The notes beneath the pieces were generated by a model that saw nothing but the letters and a program-made list of their open reading frames with translations, made no database searches and was not told where the DNA came from. Position numbers and translations under genes: made by a program. This document shows, piece after piece, positions 32,101-42,662 of a stretch of DNA of 64,000 nucleotides. Positions within the stretch are counted from its first letter, which is position 1; the number at the start of each line of letters is the position of its first letter. Location of the stretch: positions 4,154,001 through 4,218,000 of the forward strand of contig CM036632.1 in NCBI GenBank assembly GCA_020746105.1, in the 5' to 3' direction. This DNA is from Trogon surrucura. Lineage: Eukaryota > Chordata > Aves > Trogoniformes > Trogonidae.

Positions 32101-35100
32101 GTCCAAAGCTGCTGTCAAACAGGGCAGGTCAAGCAGCAAATGGAAGATCTCAATGGCTGTGCCTGCATCCAGCAGAAAAGGGAGAAGGTCCACAAACTCA
32201 GAGATAAGGGATGGGCTGTTCCACGCCAGGAACTGCAAGGAAGAAGCATAAACTGCAGCACTATCCCAGCTACTTCACCACACAGATGACTCTCACATTG
32301 TGACCAGAAGCGACGGGGAAGGGAAAGTCACTTCTGAAAAGCAAAACCAGGGAAATTGGAGGGTTTGGTCAAAACCTGAGAGGCTGCTGGAAGATCAACA
32401 GACTCAGCTGGTTCAGTGGTTGGGAACTTGCAAGTTATTAAAAGTTTCCAAAACCAAAATGCTGTGTCCTAACTGTGTTCACTGCACTTCACAACCCACG
32501 GGCAGGAACACTAATGCAGACTCTCCTCTACTGGCAGTACTTATCACTCCAAGAACCCTCTTGCCCCTTCAAACTCACACTTGCTTTTGTAACAGTCCTT
32601 TTGGCCTGTGCTCTGCCCAGCACTGCCATGAAGGCACATGGAACGCTCTGGCATGCAAATGGAACATTCTGGGGTACAGAAAGGAACGTGCTCTCTCCCA
32701 TGCTCCTCCAGCAAACGGTACCTTGAAAAGATTTGGGAAGCTCTGCCTGAATATGCTGGAGGTCTCAGTGAAGAGCTGGATGTTGTCTTTGCAGAATTGG
32801 ACAAATTCGAAGGCCAGTGATGGGTTGTGGAAATGCTGAGCTGGGATATCAGTGAATAAGTGTCTGTAGATTGCATCGGAGTCCACAGCTGCCATTTTAC
32901 CTGGGAGGACACAGCACGTTACTGAGCACAGCCCACCTGAAAACCCTGCCAACAAGGGCTCCAGGGGTTAAGTTAAATCTAGGTTATGTTTTTCTGAAGA
33001 GCACAGGACACCCCAGCTTCTGGGTCTCCTGGAGAGGAATCATCCACCCCAGAGTACAGCCAAGGTTCAATTACCAACTCGGGCAGCCAGCAAACTGCCA
33101 GGACAAAAGCCCATGCCAAGAGTACACAAGACGAGATCACTGAAGAGGTGGTGATTGCTGTTGACTTACTGTGGTTCAGGAAGAACTGGGCAATGGGAAG
33201 TAGTGCCCTGGCATTAGTGACATCCCCACGGAGTCTGCTGTGCAGGATTTTCAGGAAGGAGACTGCACGATATACGTAGGAGGAGTCCTGTTTGCAGATG
33301 ATGTCCATGATTGTCACTGCCTCTATGAGACACTGCAGGAGAGCAGAGAACTAGATCACAGTCGGGGAAGACACAACTCCCAGAGCTTCAGCCCCACCTC
33401 TGCGTGCTTACAGCTTTCTGCAGGTCTCCATCATCTTTCCTCAGGGGTCCTGCCAGAGAAAGGAGTCCAAGTTAAACTTTGAGTCCAAACAGGAACATTA
33501 GCCTGTCACTTTGAGCACTAACCCGGATCTCAGGACAGGTGGGAACACATACTGAACCTGATTCTAGGCTAATGATAACCAAGTTCCACAGCCCCATCTG
33601 CAAATCAAGAGTGGGAGGCAGAACATGGCCATTGCCTCCAAATCCCTCCCCAATACCTGAGCTCAGGGCTGGTCAGTGACTTCCACTAACAACAGGTCCC
33701 ACCCCTAGGGCCTGACTGCAGACTCTACGAAGTGAGACCCCAGCCCAAAAAGGCAGTGAACCAGAAACCTTTTCAAGGACACTACCAAGAGAACTCCAAG
33801 GAGGGTTCATGGCAAGACTCACGCCGATTGCTCTGCTCAATAAGTCGCTGGCAGTACTCGAAGGCTTTCTCCCGCAGACGCTCCTTTGGGGGAAGCAGGC
33901 GACTAGGTGTGGATGTAGTTGAGACCACAGACATAACAGACCTGTCCATTCCTGGTTTGTCATCTACACAATAAAGGTTATCACGTATCAGCTCACGTCA
34001 TGGGCAATGTAACCCACATGGCTGCCCCGGAATAGCAAGGGAGCGGTCTGTTCCCAGGTGCACAGGAGGCTGGGGAAGGGAGTGTTACAAGAACACGAAG
34101 GAGATGCTGTCTCCTGCCATCCAGGCCTTTCTTCTCAGGGGCTCATAGCATTTTGCCTGAAAGCAGGAGACTCACTGAATGAATAATTCCTCATGGAAGG
34201 GTCAGTAAGGATCAGTCAGGAGGTTTGGTGGTATTCCTTCCCAAATTTTCCCTGCTCCTCCTAGTCCAAGAGCTCTGAACTCTTGCCCATATTCCTGCCA
34301 CTTGCTGGTGCAGCCATCTAATCACTCAGAGCACACCCTCCACTTGGGTGTGCAACTCCCTGATGGCCAGCAGCCCTTTAGTTTGTACCCGAATCTGTGG
34401 TCTTCAATCCCTTGCCCCCATAGCACAGCAGCCAATTTCGCAGCATGGAGAAGGCTTGGACGTTGAGCCACTGGTCCTGTGTGTAGTATTGACCCACCGA
34501 GAGCACTGTGAAAAAGTCTGTGGCAACGGCACCATCCACCTCTGTGACAGGACCAGGCTGCAAGAAAAGATGCAGCAGGTCAGATGCCCAGGGAGACCCA
34601 GAGAGAGAAAAGCCAGCTGTGTTGGATCCTTTTCCCCATCTGACACACTCCAAACATTCCCTTTCTCTCTGACGCAGGTCTCATTTGCAATCAGCTTTTA
34701 CTCCGAGGTACACGGTCACTACAAAGTCTCCCCTCAAAACTACTTCAAGGATCAAAGCTCTGCCTCTACAGCAGAACTCCTAAATCTTGGAGCTATAAAC
34801 CTCCCTACTTTGCTTTACTATGTGTCTGGAACACTTATCCCACAAAAATTGACCTACATTACCACTTCCCAAAATAAATTCGTTCTGGGATCTCGAAACA
34901 GCAGGTAACTGCCTAACAAATGTCCCTGTGAGACAACCACAGCAACTCAGCACTTACTTGTCTGCTTCTGGAGTTGGAGAAGAAGCCTCCAGAGGACTGA
35001 GCAACTCCTTGCTGAGTACTCGCATACCTCAGCCAGTCGGCCATCTTCTTACTGACTACATTGATCTGCTCTGTTCAAGGAAAGCCACAGGGTCATTGCT

Positions 35101-38100
35101 AGATCAGGCAGAGAAGCAGCCTCTGCTACATAGCCCTGGTACCCCCCAATTGCTCTGCTTTTCCTCCAGCCTAGAGTACTGTCTCTCTGATACAGCAATC
35201 GGTAAATAAATTGGTATCCCACAGGGAATGCCCTACACTCCTTCTCCTGCCTCTTCAGAGTCCAGGATTGCTCACACTGATTTCAGAGCTCTGTGTCCTT
35301 TTCTCACTACTAGGCATGGGGTCAGTCTTGTTATTGTTTTGCCTGTTTTCTCAGACAAAAATTCAGAAAGTGAGTGATGAAACCAACGACTTTTGGTACC
35401 AGATCAGTCAAGAGGCTCTTGTTCCTTTGTCTCCATCCACAGTTGATATTAGAAAGGTGCACAAATACTGTCAAGATCTATTCAAGGCTGTGGCTGGCTT
35501 TAGCTCTGCAGACAAAAGCATCAAATCCCTTACAGAGAACACACAAAAGCTAAGGTAAATAACTGTGTCTGCTCAGCCAGCCCATACAGCCTGGCCCAGT
35601 GTCCCCCTTAAAGCTTCTCTGACGTACTGCATGACATAAGCAAACCTCATGGGAAACTCTCAGAAACAAATTCTTGATCACAAGGCAACTCCTCGCTGTT
35701 TTAAGCCCGGAATGCGAAGCCTTCAGAGACCTTTCTGGTAACTACACAGATCACAGCCAGGTGGCAATCTCAGGCTTTCCTATACACTTACCTTCAGTTA
35801 GAGATTCTGGTGAGAGCCTGACGGCATTTGACAGGACAGGAAGAAGGTACCGAGCACTCTGACCCTCAGGCAGTCTTCTTTCGAGGATTTTTACAATACG
35901 CTGCCCCACCGCAGACACTTCAGCCTTCTTATTTCCCTTAAAAATAAAGCAGAGGCAAAGCTAGGCAGATAATCTTCTCCTAGTGCTAGAGATCAGCACC
36001 ATACAAACTCTTCCATCAGGCATCAATACCAATGACAAACATAAATCTAATAGTCAGATTCGTACCAGATCACTACAAGGAATTAGGAAACAGGAGGTGA
36101 GCTTCAAGTGAGGAATTTCATGGGAGAATCTCACCCATGAGCAGGGCTAACTTCTGTGCTTCTCTCCTGAACAAACGTGAATACATCTACCAAAGGAACA
36201 CACAGATGAGGGAGTTTAAGGTTTTGGGGTGGAGATCTGCGCAGTGACAGGAAAATGGAGGAGACAATCTGCTCCTCCCACAGATATGTTGCTGCAGCCC
36301 ACTGCAAATGATGGCACTGCTTATGTGTGGTGCTGACACATCTCGCTCTCAGAGGAAGATCGGACTGAACGCAAACCAATAAAAGATTTCCAGCTCCTAA
36401 CACAGCACCAGAGGTTGTGTTTTCTGGAAAGCTGAAGGCTTTACAAAAAGAACATCAGCTTTACAGAGCCAAGGGGGGCAGGGAGGAGGCAAAGAGTAGG
36501 AGGGCGATTTCCACCCAAAACAGTGACAAAGGGAAATACGCAGATTTTAAGATGTTTTTAAAGGCTCTGCGGAAGTGTGGCTGCTTTAATGAGTGAGGCT
36601 GCTGCTCACTGCACCCCATGTGAGAGAAGTGATGCTGAAATGGCTACAATATAGTCAGTTTAGCAACATCAAAAATTGATTAAGAGCTCTTCATGGTTTT
36701 TAGTTGCAATCTAACAGAAATACTTTAGAAAAAATTTTATCTTTAATAGGCACAATAATAGTAAAAGAAGAAGTAGAAGAAAAAAGTTTCCAACCTATTC
36801 CCCAGAGGGCAGTGAGTGCAGGCAGCACTCAGAACAGGAAGGTCCATGTGTTTTCTTCTCCGTAGAGAACCTAGACCTTTGAAATGCCATCCACATTTAC
36901 AACCCTGCATGTTTTATAGACTCTATGAATATTTTTTACATGTGAACATGAAAGCCAGTAACATAAAACCAAAAAGTAGTAGTAATAAATTCACTCTCAA
37001 ATCTCTTGCTCCCAGGTTCGAGCAGCCCTGACCTGATGCCTGTTATAGCGGGTAGCACTCAAGTGTTCTTTTTCGCTGCCAGTTAGTTAGAAGCCTGCCT
37101 GAGGCCCTCTATACATCACAATTTTAATCAGTCTGTGTTACCAAGTACTAAACACAGAGTTGCCTTTTTTTTCCCCTACATAAAGCTGAATAATTAGGTT
37201 CCTTAAACGAACACAGAAATGCTTTTGCTTCTTCCTAAATACTTTCGATTGATTTTCACTCTCCTTGAGCTCAGCAAACTGGGAACAATCCAAAAGCAAA
37301 TCCATATTGACAAGGGAAGATTTCTGACTTGACAGGTCACTTACCTGAGCCAAAAGGACAGAGGATACCAGGCTCAAGAGCTTTGTATCTTGAATCTCAT
37401 CACAGGAGAGGATCAGATCATTGCAAGGTGACATCTCTCTCAGGATGGCAGCACATAACAGTTGAATCTGCTCAGGGCACTTGGACGAACAGAGCACTGT
37501 CTGCAACAGCTCCACAAACGTGCCATCTAGCCTGCAAAAGTCATGGTAAAGCAGCACTGCAAGGCACGAAAAGATGCGGGCATTTATTTCCTGCATGTTC
37601 TTGGTCTTGGGATGACCTCCCTTGACAGTGACTCCGACTAATACCACCTCATCATCTCCACTTCTGAATTTTGTTCCTTAATGCGGCTTAAAAGAACAAC
37701 CAGCGACACAAACGCTTCACGCTCCCTCTGCAAAAGGAGGGGGGCACCTTCTGCTTAACAACCGGCGAAAAGGGAAAGGGCGGCTTTGAGTTTAGACTGA
37801 ACCAAACGTTTCCCAAACCGGACGTGTTTTTCACAGCCCTAAGCACACACCACCACCACCACCCCCTCCCCCGGGGTTTGTGTTGCCCATCAGGGCCACG
37901 CAGAGCCACTCACCTGCGGGGGTACTTGGTGGCGGCGAGGGCGAGGCGCAGCCTCTGCAGACAGTCCGCGGCCTCGGGGCCCAGCGCCGGGCCCTGCAGC
38001 AGCGAAGCGACGCGGGAGGCGAATCTCCCCAGCTCCTCCTCCTGGATCTCCCTGCCCGGGGTAGGGGAGGGGGGGAGCAGCGGGCGTCAGGACCGATTCC

Positions 38101-38278
38101 TGCCCCTCCTCGGAGGGGTTCACCCGCCCCGCGGAGGCAGCGCAGGGCCCAGCTTCCCCCTCAGCCCCGGCCCGCCCCGCCGCCCTGCCCCAGTACCGCG
38201 GCGCCCAGCCCGGGCTGCGAGCCCCCCCGCTCGGTACCTCGCCTGCTTGAGGAAGCTCTCGGCCGCCGCCGTGAACAT
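28899..38278 (-). CDS. AP5Z1: AP5Z1, adaptor-related protein complex 5 zeta-1 subunit
   Basis: AP5Z1 is the zeta large subunit of AP-5, which works with SPG11 and SPG15 (ZFYVE26) at late endosomes and lysosomes in retrieval of cargo. Human loss causes spastic paraplegia SPG48 (known of the family). Seventeen coding exons, all GT-AG and in phase, give 811 aa against 807 in human. The protein is an all-helical alpha-solenoid without catalytic motifs. Recognition rests on collinear blocks such as [70 protein letters not shown] and [11 protein letters not shown]. The start ATG at 38278 has G at -3, lies in a CpG island and gives [14 protein letters not shown], like human MFSAGAESLLHQAR. No breaks or missing blocks. 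It lies downstream of FOXK1 on the same strand and convergent with RADIL. Confidence 0.97.
29496..29710 (-). CDS. AP5Z1: AP5Z1 coding exon 16 (residues 651-722)
   Basis: The exon encodes [20 protein letters not shown], then [19 protein letters not shown] and [15 protein letters not shown]. It is among the best conserved blocks. The donor is gtgaag. Confidence 0.96.
29885..30017 (-). CDS. AP5Z1: AP5Z1 coding exon 15 (residues 606-650)
   Basis: The exon encodes [20 protein letters not shown] and then [20 protein letters not shown] up to FTHL. The acceptor is tttcctccag and the donor gtaagt. Confidence 0.95.
30284..30381 (-). CDS. AP5Z1: AP5Z1 coding exon 14 (residues 574-606)
   Basis: The frame requires the acceptor ctggttcttag (exon starts TTTGCAGG), giving [20 protein letters not shown], aligned with human VADGSLINQL. 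The AG seven bases further (tttgcag) would shift the frame to an immediate stop. The donor is gtgaga. Confidence 0.92.
30765..30876 (-). CDS. AP5Z1: AP5Z1 coding exon 13 (residues 536-573)
   Basis: The exon encodes [20 protein letters not shown] and then [17 protein letters not shown], in phase 0 at its end. The acceptor is ttgcccacag and the donor gtagat. Confidence 0.94.
31105..31254 (-). CDS. AP5Z1: AP5Z1 coding exon 12 (residues 486-536)
   Basis: The exon encodes a variable start ([15 protein letters not shown]), then [20 protein letters not shown], matching human SCLEAFRDPQFQGLFQYLLR. The acceptor is ctcctgctag and the donor gtaaga. Confidence 0.95.
32090..32232 (-). CDS. AP5Z1: AP5Z1 coding exon 11 (residues 439-486)
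   Basis: The exon encodes [20 protein letters not shown], then [20 protein letters not shown], near identical to human. The acceptor is cttccttgcag and the donor gtaacg. Confidence 0.96.
32722..32900 (-). CDS. AP5Z1: AP5Z1 coding exon 10 (residues 379-438)
   Basis: The exon encodes [20 protein letters not shown], then [20 protein letters not shown] and RQSFPNLFK. The acceptor is gtcctcccag and the donor gtaccg. Confidence 0.96.
33170..33332 (-). CDS. AP5Z1: AP5Z1 coding exon 9 (residues 325-379)
   Basis: The exon encodes [20 protein letters not shown], then [20 protein letters not shown] and PIAQFFLNH. The acceptor is ctctcctgcag and the donor gtaagt. Confidence 0.96.
33412..33449 (-). CDS. 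AP5Z1: AP5Z1 coding exon 8 (38-bp small exon)
   Basis: The exon encodes [12 protein letters not shown] after a split Arg, matching human ALRKGDSDLQKA. The acceptor is tctctggcag and the donor gtaagc. Confidence 0.93.
33823..33963 (-). CDS. AP5Z1: AP5Z1 coding exon 7 (residues 265-312)
   Basis: The exon encodes [20 protein letters not shown], then [20 protein letters not shown] and IEQSNR. The Ser/Thr-rich start is a likely disordered linker. The acceptor is attgtgtag and the donor gtgagt. Confidence 0.95.
34389..34557 (-). CDS. AP5Z1: AP5Z1 coding exon 6 (residues 209-265)
   Basis: The exon encodes [20 protein letters not shown], then [20 protein letters not shown], the strongest match to human AP5Z1 in the window. 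The acceptor is ttttcttgcag and the donor gtacaa. Confidence 0.96.
34958..35070 (-). CDS. AP5Z1: AP5Z1 coding exon 5 (residues 171-208)
   Basis: The exon encodes [20 protein letters not shown] and then [13 protein letters not shown]. The acceptor is ccttgaacag and the donor gtaagt. Confidence 0.95.
35792..35936 (-). CDS. AP5Z1: AP5Z1 coding exon 4 (residues 123-171)
   Basis: The exon encodes [20 protein letters not shown], then [20 protein letters not shown]. The acceptor is ttatttttaag and the donor gtaagt. Confidence 0.95.
35937..37344 (-). other. AP5Z1: AP5Z1 intron 3 (1.4 kb)
   Basis: The longest AP5Z1 intron, AT-rich in its middle (about 36.5-37.0 kb). No exon or interspersed repeat was recognised. 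The other AP5Z1 introns are shorter (from 80 to about 860 bp) and showed nothing. Confidence 0.65.
37345..37531 (-). CDS. AP5Z1: AP5Z1 coding exon 3 (residues 60-122)
   Basis: The exon encodes [20 protein letters not shown], then [20 protein letters not shown] and [12 protein letters not shown]. The acceptor is gacttttgcag and the donor gtaagt. Confidence 0.96.
37914..38051 (-). CDS. AP5Z1: AP5Z1 coding exon 2 (residues 14-60)
   Basis: The exon encodes [20 protein letters not shown], then [20 protein letters not shown]. It is GC-rich, inside the CpG island. The acceptor is accccgggcag and the donor gtgagt. Confidence 0.95.
38238..38278 (-). CDS. AP5Z1: AP5Z1 coding exon 1 (residues 1-14), start
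   Basis: ATG at 38278-38276 begins [13 protein letters not shown] plus two bases of Arg. The donor is gtaccg. The human protein starts at the same place. Confidence 0.95.
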
Positions 38279-38424
38279 GCCGGGGGCTCCCCCGGCCTCG
38301 GTACGAGGCCAAAGCGCTCCCCTAGGGGCGGGAGGGTCCGGCCGGGCCCGCTCCGGGGGGGAAACGCGGCGGTCGGTGCACAAAGGTTCCGTCTGGAGGG
38401 GAAGGCCGTAGAACTGCAGGGTGC

Positions 38425-38512
38425 CACCTCTAAAGGCCATCTAGTCCACCCCTTCTGGGGTAAACAGGGTCACCCTTAACTAGGTCAGGTTGCTCAGAGC
38501 CCCAGCAAGCAT
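38425..38512 (-). mobile_element. CR1 LINE relic next to the AP5Z1 promoter
   Basis: 'ccacctctaaaggccatcta' then 'gtccaccccttctgg' and 'caggttgctcagagccccag' follow the reverse-complement CR1 3' region pattern. Divergence is high and the terminal octamer is not clear. Confidence 0.6.
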
Positions 38513-39990
38513 GGTGGGTCCTATCCTTGGGGAAACAGGGCCAGATGCTGCCCAAAAAGAGCAGGGAAGGAAGGGTAATGGCAAAACCCTCTCTCTTGGC
38601 TGTTCACTGATGGTTTTGAGATGCTGCTGCTCTTATTCTCCACCTCAGGAGCCGGAGAGGAAGCTCAGCTCTGAGGCCATCCCAGCCAGAGCAGCTCTTG
38701 TGGCTTCATCCCACCGGAACGTCGCTGCATGGCGGAGACCGGGCACTCTGGGTTCTGAGAGAGCGATGATAAAACACACCATACTAGACTTTTCTGCAAC
38801 CCGCTCAAGGAAAGACCCCAAACCAACACAAAAAAAAACCCACCCCCAACTTTCCAGATCTTCCAAAAGGCTGAAGAGGTCTTACAGTTTTGCCATTAGA
38901 AATGTCACTTCTCGTGGCTGCTCTCAACGCTCTGCATCGCCCTGTGGGGAGGAGAAGGAATCACGGGAGGGATCCTGGCGCTTCGCCCTTCGGTACTTCT
39001 CTGTCCTCTGCTTCCCCCCCAGCATTAAAGTTCATTAACAGTGCACCGTGGCAATTAGCCAGCAGAGCATCAGCTCCCTTTTGCCCTCTGAAGACACAGC
39101 AGCATCCATCAGGCCAGCTCTCAGCAGTCAGAGCTGTGCCAGGCAGCAGGCACCGGGGAGCGAGCAGGAGCATTCAGGTTTTACCCCGCACACCTCCTCT
39201 GCCTGCACCAAGAAAACATGCCTGATGCACGTCAGGAGCCAAAGAAGCCACGATTTTAAAAGATTTTTAAAAAAAACACCCCACAATAAAAACAAACAGG
39301 CTCTGGCTGCTACAGCATGTACAATTTCTTCTTTTTTCTTTTTAAGCATTAGTTAGCCTTTCTGGTATTTTATGTCAACTGAGGTCTTAAAAAGATATTC
39401 CTATTCAATTTTGGAGCTCAGAATGACTTTCAGTCAAAACAAACCCTGAACTTACAATTGCTGCTCCATTAGGAGGACAAAGGATGAAAAGTCTGACTAT
39501 AAGGTAGGCGGATAAAGAACTATTTTCTTACCTCATACGGCTTAAATGAAACAATTATTATAAACTACAGGGAAATACACCAAAACAGTTCATCTTTCAA
39601 AATAACAATGTTTCACTTTAAGACAAAATGAAAGCTAGGGCTGGAGGAATAGTTTATAATCCCCAGGGGAAGTATTACAGCTCTCAAAAATACAAAAGTA
39701 CATATGTTCGCTCTGCTGCGAGTTAACGGCTTCCCAAACAACTGACAAGGGATCAAAAGTGGGATATCTGTGAACTCGAAAGCAGTGCAAGGTCTCCAGA
39801 CATACTTCCTTCCTACAGCGCTTAATAAAAATAATAAAAGGCAAAAAAAAAGCTGTAAACCTTCATCCACTCATGTTGTGAGAAGAGGCAGACTGTACAA
39901 CACAAACTGCTCCAGGAATCTTAACCCTCCTACGACACCCTACTGGACGGATGCAAATTTGTCACTCAAAAGCAGCAAGCAATTTCAGGG
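38513..39990. other. Intergenic spacer between AP5Z1 promoter and FOXK1 3' end
   Basis: This is about 1.5 kb with no recognised gene. Open frames such as + strand 38490-39038 have no homology or splice support. AT content rises toward the right. Confidence 0.6.
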
Positions 39991-40012
39991 CATTTTCTCT
40001 TTCATATATAAT

Positions 40013-40018
40013 TTTATT
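40013..40018 (-). terminator. FOXK1: Distal candidate poly(A) signal of FOXK1
   Basis: Minus-strand AATAAA is followed 35-50 bases later by a T/G-rich 'ttgcttgctgcttttg' stretch. It is the last such signal before the AP5Z1 promoter. Confidence 0.5.
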
Positions 40019-40554
40019 TCTGGTTATAGAAACAAATACTAAGAGGAGAAACAACATTCCCCAAACACATACATCAAATTAAGGTAACAGAACAGAACAG
40101 TTAAAATAAATGAAAAAAAAAAATAGTAGAAATTTAAAACTTTGTTATAGCTTTAAAATATTAACGTTCTTGATACATTAGAAATCACATTCAGATCTCA
40201 AATTACTTTAAAAAAAAAAAGTATGGCTCCATATTTAAAAAAAAAAAAAATCCAACCAAACCCACTGTATCCCATTTGATGTGGAAATGCATGTCCTGCT
40301 CCTCGGGTGCTCGTATTTGCCATCTCCCCTGGTGAGCAGCAGCCTCCTCGGTAAGGCCAGGACACCCTCCGTCCCTCGTGGGAGCTCGGGCAGTCCAGCA
40401 TCTCACGGGAGCGGCGCTGCACCACAGCTGGAGAAAGATGATGAGCTTCACATCCACTATCCCAGACAGAGATTTCCCCCTTGGGATACACACCTGCTTT
40501 TTAAAAAGCACTGGTAACGACAGCAAGTCACAAAAATACTTTTGATATCAGCTG

Positions 40555-40650
40555 TAAAGAAACAAAACCCAACAACAAAAAACCAACAACAAACCCCAAA
40601 CCCCCAAAAAGCAACAACAAAAAAAAGCCAACACAAAAACCAAAACATCT
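40555..40650. repeat. Low-complexity CAA/A-rich tract
   Basis: The + strand is almost only A and C with caacaac and cccccaaaaa patterns. In the inferred FOXK1 mRNA this becomes a U/G-rich run with GGGGG and GGGG blocks. Confidence 0.85.
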
Positions 40651-41198
40651 GGCTGGAGGTGTCTTGGACAGGTAACACCAGGAACTGAAATGCAAGAATG
40701 GCTTTAGCTACTCCATCCAGCCCCATCTTTAAATTAAGTGCCAAATCCAGGAGAAAGGGTTAAGGCTCCCCCAAGTCTCTGCAGCAAAGTATTTCTGTTG
40801 AGCCACCGAGATACTTCAGGTCCTCATCTCTCTGCAGCCTTCTGCTAAGGACTCGGTGGGAACATGTATTTACAGAATAGGGGGATAGTCTGATTCTTAT
40901 TTCTTTTTAATTTAAAGCAGATATTCAGAACCGGATCTGAATTCCCAGCTTCTCTGTCCACTGCTCACGTGCATCTTTTGATTTACCCCTTAAACAGCTT
41001 TTAACAGTCTTTTTGGATGGCTACAGAGCCTTAAACTCTCTTTTCGGCTGGCCAAGGCCAGTCTCATTGCAGTACAACTGTATGTTCAGAACCCAAGACA
41101 ATATACAGTCTTGTAAGATTTTTTTTTAATTATTATTTTAATGCCATTCCATTTTCCGTATCGGTATACTTGAAAGAGGGTTTGGTTTTTGTGTTTTG

Positions 41199-41229
41199 TT
41201 TTTTTTTTTTCCATCTTCTGTTTTTTTTT
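41199..41229. repeat. T12 and T9 runs (A-runs in FOXK1 mRNA)
   Basis: A T12 run (41199-41210) and a T9 run (41221-41229) on the + strand appear as A-runs in the minus-strand transcript. Confidence 0.95.
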
Positions 41230-42006
41230 CCATTAAAGCAAAAGGATCTTACAAACAATACTCTGGTTCCCTCTACTTCAAGCTCATTTGGAGAGAGAGA
41301 GAGATAAAGGGAGTTTAGGTTTACAGTAATTCATTTGCTACAGAGCCAACTTGCCTACTTAGCAGCCTGTCCACCTCCGAAGAGCGGCATATAAATCAGC
41401 AGAACGTTAGGATGTTCTGCACCAGACTTTTAGCAGCAAGGCAGTGAAACAGAAGGAAATCTCACTTTTTTCTGCTCCATTTAAACCTTATTTTTCTTCA
41501 GCTAACAGACATTTCTCCTCAACATTACCCTCAGCTTTAAGAAAGGCTCTGTTTGAGACTGCTTTAAGTGGAACCAAGGCAGGGTAGAAGCAGGACTGGA
41601 AGGTCTAAATCACAGCAAAGGTGCATTTGCTTAACCCAGTGGCAGCAACAAAGCAGAAAGCAAATACTAGAGGACACCTGGTTTTCACAAGGGCTGTTTT
41701 CTGCTGAGGAGGAAAGGGGTTTCCTTTCACTGGTCCTGTTCTGGCTATTCTTCTTACCACCAGTCCTGTCCTGCAAGTATCAAAGCCCGATCACCAGACA
41801 GTAAGCACGAGGGTGAAGCATTCCCTCAGGTCCTCACAGAAAAAGGAGTTTCTATATCTGGAAGAGCAGTTAGGATTAGGAAGCCAAGTATCACCTGCTT
41901 TTAGGAATGATTCTCAAAAGGCCCAAGTGGGTTGAAACAGAATTCTGTGACTTTAGTGATGCTTGTGGAGTTAAACCGCGACTGAAAATTGGCCAGTTCA
42001 GTAAAA

Positions 42007-42012
42007 TTTATT
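42007..42012 (-). terminator. FOXK1: Alternative candidate poly(A) signal of FOXK1
   Basis: Minus-strand AATAAA within the inferred 3' UTR. Use here would give a UTR about 2 kb shorter. Confidence 0.3.
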
Positions 42013-42632
42013 CCCTGTGAATGGGAGCATTAGAAAAACTCTTACGTTTTTAAGGGGATATCTGCACACCTCATGCCCCATGAAGAGAGAGAAGCATCAT
42101 AAAAGGAGAATAATCGCACCACAGAGGGAAAAAACCCCAACCCTGTGTTAGCTTAACCACCTGACAGACAGACAGGGAAGAATTCCTCAACCTTACAGCA
42201 TCCTCACGGACCCTCCACTAATTTCCTCCGTTAGAAATAAGGTCCCATTATTTACAGAGCAGAATCTGTAAAGAACTCCCCAACACCACATCTAGAGATA
42301 ATTTGAGATAAGAAAGGATCCCAGCCCTCATTAGTGCCATTTGGGGGATTTTCTGGCCAGAAAAGCAGCATGGACTGGAGCTGCTGAACGCATGACAAAG
42401 CCAGAATAAGGAAGATGAAAGTACTAAGTTGTCTCTTCTGCTCTGCAAGAGGAATGAAAGCAATCACTGAAGTAAAGCTGCTCCTACTGGCTGTGCACAT
42501 TCATTACAAAAATAGGTACATCGTTCTTTTAGAATCAGTGCCTGGTGTGGGAATTTACCAACATACTGTATAAAAGTCCGTGTAAAGTACCATTTAAGAG
42601 AAAGAAATGGTCATGGACCATTTATATATCTA

Positions 42633-42662
42633 TATGACACACACACATTCATTCACACACAC
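42633..42662. repeat. Imperfect CA microsatellite
   Basis: 'acacacacattcattcacac' continuing 'acacag' is a short interrupted (CA)n repeat in the inferred FOXK1 3' UTR. Confidence 0.85.

Larger units (their letters stand above)
37850..38420 (-). promoter_or_regulatory. AP5Z1: CpG-island promoter of AP5Z1
   Basis: The region is strongly CpG-rich around coding exons 1 and 2, with several cccgcccc/ggggcggg GC boxes upstream of the ATG (38.29-38.37 kb). The island ends abruptly near 38420, where a CR1 relic begins. No TATA box was seen. Confidence 0.75.

Noticed and set aside
37824..38479. Plus-strand frames over the AP5Z1 CpG island, as a possible bidirectional gene
   Set aside because: GC-driven antisense frames with no splice sites or homology. 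A divergent non-coding transcript cannot be excluded but is not supported.
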